In this document: piece after piece, positions 1 through 5,351 of the stretch
Numbering within the stretch: position 1 is the first letter of the stretch
Layout: every line of letters begins with the position of its first letter
Source of the DNA: CAYRZL01 sp964428795
GTDB lineage: Bacteria; Bacillota; Clostridia; Lachnospirales; Lachnospiraceae
Direction of reading: 5' to 3'
Length of the DNA: 9,202 bases
Assembly (NCBI GenBank): GCA_964428795.1
Contig: CAYRZL010000095.1
Span: forward strand, 1 to 9,202
Program-made: the position numbers and the translations under genes
The notes under the pieces: model-generated
Database searches by the model: none
Told to the model about the DNA's origin: nothing
Seen by the model: only the letters and a program-made list of their open reading frames with translations

Positions 1-36
1 TCAGAGCATATGTACGAAGTTATGGCTGATGTGTAA
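1..36 (+). CDS. C-terminal tail of a gene entering from the left (partial)
   Basis: Reading from base 1, the frame gives eleven codons (SEHMYEVMADV) and then TAA at 34-36. A terminator-like hairpin follows 19 bases later, as expected after the last gene of a transcript. The tail is too short to assign a family, and a chance open frame of this length is possible. The hairpin position is the main support for a real gene end. Confidence 0.35.
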   Translation, partial: SEHMYEVMADV

Positions 37-49
37 ATTTATTGTAAAT

Positions 50-96
50 AAAAGGCAGGTTATCCGGGAGAAAATGGTCTGCGGATAACCTGTTTT
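50..96. terminator. Bidirectional intrinsic terminator
   Basis: A perfect 11-bp inverted repeat, CAGGTTATCCG at 56-66 and CGGATAACCTG at 82-92, surrounds a 15-base loop. On the plus strand the stem is followed by TTTT (93-96). On the minus strand it is followed by CCTTTTATTT. It sits between a plus-strand stop at 34-36 and a minus-strand stop at 95-97, the usual layout of a shared terminator between convergent genes. Confidence 0.7.
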
Positions 97-241
97 AGTC
101 AATATCGGTTTCATTAAATGAATAGTCGTTCAATTCGAAAAAATCAAGAAATTCACTTAATGTCACGCTGAACGGGGATGCGAACAAAATCTTGGAATGG
201 AAATGCGACCAGACCGAGACTCTGCTGGTACTCTCAAGGGC
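95..241 (-). other. Minus-strand open frame, possible gene remnant
   Basis: On the minus strand a frame of 48 sense codons, bounded upstream by TGA (242-244), ends in TAA at 95-97, at the foot of the bidirectional terminator. The only plausible start inside is GTG at 164-166, giving a short acidic peptide with VTLSEFLDFFELNDYSF and ending NETDID. No ribosome binding site supports that start. It may be the last part of a gene cut off by the IS insertions to its right. I do not recognise the family. Confidence 0.25.
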
Positions 242-305
242 TCATGTTTCTCAGTGATGTTTTAATTCTTTTTGTGTTATACGATATCAGATATTCGTTC
301 AAGCT

Positions 306-1235
306 GTGAATGAATTCCGATATTCAGGAGACTTCTGGAGAATTATTACCAGAAGACCCATAATACCTGTAAAACAGCAGAAGTCTTTGGAGTCAGCCGT
401 GAAACAGTTCGTCGAATTAATAAACGTTATGAAGAAACTGGAACTACAGATCTACAAACCAGTACCAAAGGAAGAAAACCCACTATAACAGCCGAAATTG
501 AAAAACAAATCAAAGATCTTGTATTGGAGCATCCTGATATAACTGCGCCTGAAATCATAGAGCAGCTTGGGCTTTCCGTTACTGACGGTGCGATTTACCA
601 GCATTTGCGTAAGATGGGTTTTACCCGGAAGAAAAAAGCTCTTTACGCTGAGGAAAGAAACCGTCTTCGATGTTCAGGAAAAAAGAAAAGCATGGGAAAA
701 TGATATAAAAGAAATTCCGGCAGAACATTTTGTTTTTCTGGATGAAAGCGGTGTAAACACAAATCTTACCCGAAGATATGCGTGGGGAATTGGCAAAGAA
801 CGTATCCCTGATTCTGTTCCTTTAGGAACTCCAAAATCTACTACTGTACTTTCTTCTATCCGTCTAAACGGTCAGTCTGTGACAACGATGTATCAGGGGG
901 GCACCTCTGGTGATCGTTTTGTTCAGTATTTGAAAAATGACCTGCTTCCTACGCTCCAAAAGGGAGATATTGTGGTTATGGACAATATGCGTTCTCATCA
1001 TGTCAAAGCGGTTGCCGAAACCTTTGAAGCAACTGGTATTAAGATTTTCTATCTTCCGCCTTACAGTCCTGACTTCAATCCTATTGAGAAGATGTGGTCC
1101 AAAATGAAATCTATTCTCCGTAAGCTGAAAATCCGGTCTCTAGAACTGCTGCCTGATGCTGTGATATACGCTCTTTCTCAAACTACACAGGAGGATTGTC
1201 TGGGATGGTTTCGCTCTTGTGGCTATGCTCTCTAA
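306..1235 (+). pseudogene. IS630-family transposase, full length but with two frameshifts
   Basis: This is a DDE transposase of the IS630 (Tc1/mariner-like) family, which cuts and joins element ends at TA targets. The product lies in three segments. Bases 306 to about 335 (GTG start, MNEFRYSGDF) are in one frame. About 335-667 are in the next, encoding the helix-turn-helix region (NTCKTAEVFGVSRETVRRIN, then HPDITAPEIIEQLGLS). From about 668 the first frame returns with the catalytic domain: D in FLDESG (741), D in VVMDN (981) and E in SPDFNPIEKMW (1086), and a normal C-terminus ending at TAA 1233-1235. The joined product would be about 309 residues, close to family length. The shifts look like a lost base near 335 and an extra C near 668, together restoring frame. 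The second jump is +1, so ordinary -1 programmed frameshifting does not explain it. No clear terminal repeats were found. Decay or sequencing error are the alternatives. Confidence 0.9.
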
Positions 1236-1236
1236 T

Positions 1237-1824
1237 TTTTTCGATTGCTATAATCCAGTTGTCTGTATAGATGAAACAAATAAGCAGCTCATAAAGGAAA
1301 TCCATATCCCCTGTGAACCGGGACAGCCTGAGAAAGTGGATTCCGTATATATCCGTAATGGTGTTGCGGATGTCTTTATGATCTCAGAACCCCTAGCGGG
1401 CAGGAGAGAAACGGTGGTAACGGAAACCAGAACAGCGCTGGATTTTGCAAATATCCTCAGATATACTTCTGATACGCTGTATCCCCAGACGGAAAAGATT
1501 GTTCTTGTTACAGACAATCTGAACACGCACTCACCGGCATTTCTGTACAAAGCATTTCCACCGGAAGAAGCACGCCGGCTGGCAGAACGCTTCGAATGGC
1601 ATTACACCCCAAAACACGGGAGCTGGCTGGATATGGCTGAGATCGAGATTGGCGTCATGAGCCGCCAGGCACTGAGCAAACCACATCCGGACCTGGAATG
1701 TTTCAAATAGCAGGTTCGTGCCTGGACCATAAACAGGAATAAGGAATGTGCAAAAGTAGACTGGCGGTTTAAAACCCAGGATGCAAGAATCAAGCTGGCA
1801 AGGCTGTATCCAGTTATACTATGA
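1237..1824 (+). pseudogene. C-terminal half of a second IS630-type transposase, with internal stop
   Basis: The frame from about 1237 encodes the DDE core of a different IS630-type transposase: first D in VVCIDETNKQL (1270), second D in LVTDNLNTHSP (1513), and the Glu in HGSWLDMAEIEI (about 1639). A TAG at 1708-1710 interrupts it. Reading on in the same frame continues recognisable C-terminal sequence (QVRAWTINRNK, then VDWRFKTQDARIKLARLYP) to TGA at 1822-1824, so the TAG is a nonsense mutation, not the native end. The N-terminal helix-turn-helix half, roughly 150 or more residues in relatives, is missing. The fragment begins within a few bases of the previous transposase's stop, implying insertion or deletion at that junction. 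It cannot encode an active enzyme. Confidence 0.88.
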
Positions 1825-1842
1825 AAACTAACCGGATACAGC
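1803..1842. repeat. Inverted repeat across the end of the second transposase remnant
   Basis: GCTGTATCC (1803-1811) pairs with GGATACAGC (1834-1842). After one A-C mismatch, GTT (1813-1815) pairs with AAC (1830-1832). The 14-base loop contains the transposase stop codon. No T run follows, so it is not a standard terminator. It may be a leftover mRNA stem or part of the element's end. Confidence 0.5.
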
Positions 1843-1906
1843 ACTAGGATGTATTTAAAAGTAAAAAATGCACAAAAGACTGCGATGTGGTATACTGACA
1901 TCAGTC

Positions 1907-1911
1907 AGGAG
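1907..1911 (+). promoter_or_regulatory. Ribosome binding site of the IS5-type remnant
   Basis: AGGAG lies nine bases before ATG 1921. It supports 1921 as the original start of the IS5-type transposase, although the frame breaks two codons later. Confidence 0.55.
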
Positions 1912-1920
1912 ATGATAGAC

Positions 1921-2132
1921 ATGGCAAACGATATGAAAGATTGCCCGTAAGCGGTTCCGCGTGGGAAGATATTCCCAGCCGCTATCCACCGCACCAAAGT
2001 GTTTACAGTAGATTTTGTAAATAGCGCGATGATGGTACGTTGGAGACTGTTTTTCATGTTCTGAATGCAGATGCTGATTTAGAAAGTCTTAGTATTGACA
2101 GCACTTCTGCGAAAGAACATCCGCTTTGTTAA
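1921..2132 (+). pseudogene. IS5-type transposase, N-terminal remnant (plus strand)
   Basis: After ATG GCA the sequence reads as MA-(K)RYE if one missing base is restored, the usual opening of an IS5-type transposase. It then skips directly to SGSAWEDIPSRYPPHQSVYS followed by RFCK, a stop (TAG 2022-2024) where relatives have tryptophan, then RDDGTLETVFHVLNADADLE and SLSIDSTSAKEHP, which includes the first catalytic Asp. TAA at 2130-2132 ends the frame. About 35 residues between the opening and SGSAWED are missing, as is everything after the first Asp, including the other catalytic residues. It therefore carries at least an internal deletion, a frameshift, a nonsense mutation and a 3' truncation. 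Assignment rests on the SG.AW.D.P.RY..(H/W)Q.VY.RF pattern typical of this family. Confidence 0.8.
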
Positions 2133-2143
2133 AATAGGACTTT

Positions 2144-2419
2144 TCAGATACGCCCTAAATCCTGCTCAGTTAATGCTGACAATACAGTCTTCCATACACC
2201 TGCCAGTGTTCACCGACGGAATCGGCTACATACACTCTGCGATGGACCAGAGCGTTCTGGAAAATCTCTTCACAGTATTCCTGTGTTCAGCCAATACAAG
2301 ATTGCATTTATCATCTGTTGGTTACTTTTCCTGGGGTGACCACCATAGGTCTTCTTTTTTGGCGGCAGCAGGTTTTTGATCCGGGCGCATAGGACCTCTG
2401 TCATTTTATGTCGTTTCAT
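2144..2419 (-). pseudogene. IS5-type transposase, N-terminal remnant (minus strand)
   Basis: From ATG at 2419 the minus strand reads MKRHKMTEVLCARIKNLLPP, then KKKTYGGHPRKSNQQMINAI, LYWLNTGIL, TGA, RDFPERSGPSQSVCSRFRR, TGA, TLAGVWKTVLSALTEQDLGR and a final TGA at 2144-2146. This is the N-terminal third of an IS5-type transposase (the (K/E)R(I/L).(N/P)LLPP opening and TG..WRD.PER.GP.QSVYSRFRRW core). Both internal TGA codons (2270-2272 and 2210-2212) sit where relatives have tryptophan, consistent with TGG to TGA transitions. The catalytic domain is absent: homology stops where it meets the oppositely oriented remnant ending at 2132. This is a different copy from that remnant, since the aligned segments differ clearly. 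Confidence 0.78.
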
Positions 2420-2560
2420 ACTATTTTTTTATGATTTCCGCACTTTTATTATAACCTCGGAGTTTGCGAACATACTCTTGGGAGTGCACGAGAAGTCCGA
2501 CGGTTATATAGTAATAGATGAGAAAAATAAATAAATAGGTTCCAATGACCAGTTTATTTG
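2420..2560. other. Non-coding stretch between IS remnant and regulator promoter
   Basis: No gene is seen here. On the minus strand it is the upstream region of the IS5-type remnant, with a TATAAT-like box at 2448-2453, and may include that element's end. Around 2486-2510 there is a partly palindromic patch centred on GTGCAC. From about 2510 the sequence becomes AT-rich and leads into the regulator's promoter. Confidence 0.5.
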
Positions 2561-2568
2561 TTTATAAT
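2540..2568 (+). promoter_or_regulatory. Candidate sigma-A promoter of the AraC-GH39 regulator
   Basis: A perfect TATAAT at 2563-2568 lies 77 bases before the start codon. At the ideal 17-base spacing is only a weak -35 (TTCCAA, 2540-2545; three of six matches). A poor -35 with a perfect -10 fits a promoter that is regulated or weak. The call rests mainly on the -10. Confidence 0.5.
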
Positions 2569-2569
2569 G

Positions 2570-2614
2570 GATATGATAAGAGAGACACGATACAATAAAT
2601 AGTGATACGATAAG
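2570..2614 (+). promoter_or_regulatory. Three direct repeats, candidate operator (GATAYRATAAR)
   Basis: GATATGATAAG (2570-2580), GATACAATAAA (2589-2599) and GATACGATAAG (2604-2614) are near-identical 11-mers in the same orientation, starting 19 and 15 bases apart. The first begins two bases after the TATAAT box, so the set covers the expected transcription start and early leader. AraC-family proteins usually bind direct repeats, so autorepression is the natural reading, but this is inference. The shorter core TACGATA recurs once upstream of the symporter (5290-5296). Confidence 0.5.
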
Positions 2615-2644
2615 ACACATATATCATCTGTTGAGGAAGTTGTT

Positions 2645-5089
2645 ATGCAGAATATTTCAGATCAAATTTCATTTCAGGTATATCAGAATCAAGAAGATAC
2701 TTTTCAATTTCATGAAACAATGTTAGTGTTTTTTGGGCTGCATGGACGTTGTCATATTTTTAGTGGAAACACAGAGTATGAACTTCAGTCAGCCGGTATT
2801 CTGGTGATTAATCCCTTTGAACTTTATCGCTTGACGTGTCCAATTGATGGGACCGTCCTTTGTATGCAGATTTCGCGTTCGGTTTTACAGCTCTGCGGCT
2901 GGAAGGATACTGATTATTGTTCCTGCTATGCGCATTCCGGTAAGGATGACAGAGAGGAATATGATCAACTGCGCAAGGATTTGGCCACTATATTTCATAT
3001 GTTTTTTGAGAAAAATGGAGATGTTTCTGGATCTGTGATGGGGCTGGTGCTGCAATTTATGGGACGATTGCAAACATATTTCTGTATACATGATTTAGAG
3101 AGTATGCGGAATGAGCGAAACATGCAGCGGTTGAAGCGGATTTTGGATCGGATTCACGAGCGGTGGAATGAGGCAATCAGCCTTTCGCAAATTGCACAAG
3201 AGGAATATTTATCCGCAAGTTACTTATCTCGGTTTTTTCAGAAAAATTTGAATATTTCATTTTCCCAATATGTCAAAGAACTACGTATGCGCAATGCGAG
3301 ACGAATGCTGATACAAAGCGAACAGTCAGTGACTCATATCGCATATGACTGCGGGTTTCGCACACCGAGTATGTTTATCGAGACATTCCGGCAATACTAT
3401 GGCGTAACACCAAAACAATATCGACGGGACTGGCAGAAAACACGTAGCCAGCAATCGATCAGTAGTTTGCTGGGGAATGACCTACAGAGTGATCTCTCCG
3501 CATTGATGATATATATGCGGGGGAAACAGAAGATTGAATTGCCCCGGCGTACGCAGCAGTTTACGGTTCATTGTGCGGCACAGCCGATAGAATCCCAAAG
3601 TGAGTGGCGTAAAATTTTAAATATTGGATATGCCCGTGATGGGCTTCTTGCACCTGTGCAGGAACAAATTTGCCGAGCGCAGCGCGAAATTAAATTTGAG
3701 TATCTGCGATTTCACGGGTTGTTTGATCGGGACATGAACGTTTATTTCGAGGATGAGAATGGGACACCACGATATGATTTTTCTTATATAAATCTTCTAT
3801 TTGATTTTATTGTTTCGCAAAATCTAAAGCCTTATGTAGAGCTCAGTTTTATGCCATCCCAATTGGCGCGGGAACAGACTAGAATTTTTGATCGACCGTC
3901 TATTATTTCCGGCTGCACCGATTTGAGAAAATGGGCTTTATTGGTTCAAGCTGTTTTGAGAAATTTTATCGTTCGATATGGTAGCAAAATAGTTCGCCAA
4001 TGGCGTTTTACGACAATCAGTCAGAGCTATGTACACATTGGATGCATTTTGCCAGAGGATTACGATGCGCTTTATTGTACGACATTTCGCGCAGTAAAAG
4101 AGGTTGACCCATTGCTTTGTATGGGCGGTCCAGGGTGCTTTGCACATCTGATTACAGAGAAGGAAGGGGTTCCTCACTTTCTTGAGATGGCAGAAGAGAA
4201 TGCTTGTTTGCCGGATTTTATTTCTATTCAAGGACATCCTCATGCACAGGTCGCGGAAACAGAGCTTTTCATGGACTTTACACTGAGCCAGAAATCAGCT
4301 CCAGCTATTATATCGAAGGACGCTAGTTTTTTGAAACATTCTATCGATTCATTAAAAGAGAAAATGGCGCAATATGGGTTAGAGGATCGTGAAATCTATC
4401 TGGAGGAAAGCAACGCAACACTTTGGCAGCGTGATTTATCCAGCGAAACCTGCTATAAAGCGGTTTGGATTGCAAAAAATGTCTGCGAAAACCGCAGTCA
4501 GATGGTTTTTGGGTATTGGTTGTTGACGGACTTCTTGGAAGAACGTGCGATGATGGAAAGCATTTTTCATGGCGGATATGGATTGATGACGTATAACGGT
4601 GTTCCGAAAGCAGGATATTGGGCGATGTATCTGCTAAGCAAACTCGGCTCGGAAAAGGTTGCAACTGGCGATGACTGGCTTTTAACACGAAATAGTCAAG
4701 GTTATCAGCTGGTAGTCTACAATTATTGTCATTACAGCAATTTGTATCGTTATCGTTATCAGCGTCTGAAACAGCCGGAAGAGGCTTACTCCGTTTTTGA
4801 GACAGGGGAGATTAAACGGATGCAATTTCACATTCTGGATGTGGAGGATGGATTATATCGGGTTGAACGGTATCGAATCACGCGGGATCATGGCTCTTCC
4901 TTTGATAAATGGCTAGAGATGGGGGCACCGGATTATCCAAATATGGACGAAGTGCAGTATCTTGCGGAGAATTCGCGTCCCGCTTATCAGCTTGAAACAA
5001 TACAGGCAAGAAAGGAGCTGCGTGTGGGAACTCTATTGAATCCGCTTGAGACAGAGCTTCTGATTCTGCAACCACTTCATCAGACATGA
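2645..5089 (+). CDS. AraC-family regulator fused to a GH39 (beta-xylosidase-fold) domain
   Basis: An 814-residue transcription regulator, probably a one-component sugar sensor in the cytoplasm; no signal peptide or membrane segment is seen. Residues 1-130 look like an AraC-type cupin sensor. Residues 163-262 are the DNA-binding domain with two helix-turn-helices (ISLSQIAQEEYLSASYLSRF; VTHIAYDCGFRTPSMFIETF) and the closing GVTPKQYRR. Residues from about 320 follow the GH39 pattern: FEYLRFHGLF (351-360), a barrel, YWLLTDFLEE and FHGGYGLMTYNGVPK (624-655), then a beta-sandwich tail. In active GH39 enzymes the acid/base Glu lies in WNEPN; here that stretch is ISQSY with Gln460. The nucleophile appears kept as Glu588 (IYLEESN). 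So hydrolysis is doubtful and ligand sensing more likely. The start is supported by GAGGAAG at 2633-2639, five bases upstream. It has its own promoter and terminator. AraC-GH39 fusions are known in Clostridia; the active-site reading is an alignment by eye. Confidence 0.92.
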   Translation: MQNISDQISFQVYQNQEDTFQFHETMLVFFGLHGRCHIFSGNTEYELQSAGILVINPFELYRLTCPIDGTVLCMQISRSVLQLCGWKDTDYCSCYAHSGKDDREEYDQLRKDLATIFHMFFEKNGDVSGSVMGLVLQFMGRLQTYFCIHDLESMRNERNMQRLKRILDRIHERWNEAISLSQIAQEEYLSASYLSRFFQKNLNISFSQYVKELRMRNARRMLIQSEQSVTHIAYDCGFRTPSMFIETFRQYYGVTPKQYRRDWQKTRSQQSISSLLGNDLQSDLSALMIYMRGKQKIELPRRTQQFTVHCAAQPIESQSEWRKILNIGYARDGLLAPVQEQICRAQREIKFEYLRFHGLFDRDMNVYFEDENGTPRYDFSYINLLFDFIVSQNLKPYVELSFMPSQLAREQTRIFDRPSIISGCTDLRKWALLVQAVLRNFIVRYGSKIVRQWRFTTISQSYVHIGCILPEDYDALYCTTFRAVKEVDPLLCMGGPGCFAHLITEKEGVPHFLEMAEENACLPDFISIQGHPHAQVAETELFMDFTLSQKSAPAIISKDASFLKHSIDSLKEKMAQYGLEDREIYLEESNATLWQRDLSSETCYKAVWIAKNVCENRSQMVFGYWLLTDFLEERAMMESIFHGGYGLMTYNGVPKAGYWAMYLLSKLGSEKVATGDDWLLTRNSQGYQLVVYNYCHYSNLYRYRYQRLKQPEEAYSVFETGEIKRMQFHILDVEDGLYRVERYRITRDHGSSFDKWLEMGAPDYPNMDEVQYLAENSRPAYQLETIQARKELRVGTLLNPLETELLILQPLHQT

Positions 5090-5100
5090 ATGAGTTCATG
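5085..5100 (+). repeat. Small stem-loop overlapping the regulator stop codon
   Basis: CATGAA (5085-5090) and TTCATG (5095-5100) pair around a TGAG loop, with the TGA stop (5087-5089) inside the left arm. It lies just before the main terminator and may add 3'-end stability. It could also be chance. Confidence 0.3.
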
Positions 5101-5112
5101 ATTGGACGAGTC

Positions 5113-5142
5113 AAAGCCCCACCCCTAAAGGGGCGGGGTTTT
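5113..5142 (+). terminator. Intrinsic terminator of the regulator gene
   Basis: CCCCACCCC (5117-5125) pairs with GGGGCGGGG (5130-5138) around a TAAA loop. There are eight G-C pairs with one central A-C mismatch, extended by a G-T wobble and three A-T pairs into the tail TTTT (5139-5142). It starts 24 bases after the regulator stop. The strong GC stem with a short U tract should separate the regulator's transcript from the symporter operon. Confidence 0.88.
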
Positions 5143-5168
5143 ATAAATGTGATGACTCCTTTTTTATA

Positions 5169-5275
5169 TCGGATTTTTGTCATTCTCCTCCCGGAATAAC
5201 GCTTGTATTTTGTAAAATAAGAAATTATTCGCGAAATATGGGAAAGGAAAGACGGTATTAACGTCGGATTTTTGT
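5169..5275 (+). repeat. 12-bp direct repeat in the symporter upstream region
   Basis: TCGGATTTTTGT occurs exactly at 5169-5180 and again at 5264-5275, 95 bases apart (about nine helical turns). Both lie between the regulator's terminator and the symporter gene. A paired regulator site with looping is possible. A chance T-rich repeat is the alternative. Confidence 0.35.
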
Positions 5276-5308
5276 TGTTACAATTAGATTACGATAGAAC
5301 GGTGAACA

Positions 5309-5326
5309 AATTTCTGCGCAGAAATT
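5309..5326. promoter_or_regulatory. Perfect 18-bp palindrome upstream of the symporter, candidate operator
   Basis: AATTTCTGC|GCAGAAATT is an uninterrupted perfect palindrome centred between 5317 and 5318, ending 25 bases before the symporter start and 10 bases before its ribosome binding site. Dimeric repressors of the LacI, GntR or TetR type bind such sites; AraC proteins usually do not. It could equally fold in the 5' leader RNA, although with no loop it would be a poor hairpin. A second shorter palindrome, TTCGCGAA, lies at 5228-5235. Confidence 0.5.
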
Positions 5327-5336
5327 CCGGTCGAAG

Positions 5337-5343
5337 AAAGGAG
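5337..5343 (+). promoter_or_regulatory. Ribosome binding site of the symporter
   Basis: AAAGGAG sits eight bases before ATG 5352, a near-ideal Shine-Dalgarno site that fixes this start. Confidence 0.8.
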
Positions 5344-5351
5344 TATTAAAA

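Noticed and set aside
627..645. A-rich run as a programmed -1 frameshift site in the IS630 transposase
   Set aside because: The jump needed is +1 (or -2), and the heptamer phase does not fit X XXY YYZ for the upstream frame.
567..668. Reading 567 (TTG) as the start of the IS630 catalytic ORF
   Set aside because: Up to about 668 this frame gives no family-like sequence, while the neighbouring frame gives clear IS630 helix-turn-helix sequence. The true homology in this frame begins after the shift.
135..1244. TCGAAAAAAT (135-144) and its inverse at 1235-1244 as IS630 terminal repeats
   Set aside because: The match is short, dominated by an A run, and does not extend. The left copy lies about 160 bases before the transposase, farther than usual for this family.
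2095..2379. Plus-strand 94-codon ORF
   Set aside because: It is antisense to the minus-strand IS5-type remnant, which has clear family motifs, and its own translation shows none.
1921..2419. TGA codons at tryptophan positions could suggest a genetic code where TGA means Trp
   Set aside because: The intact genes use TGG for tryptophan and the regulator ends with TGA. One of the broken codons is TAG, and these fragments are otherwise deleted and truncated, so decay is the simpler explanation.
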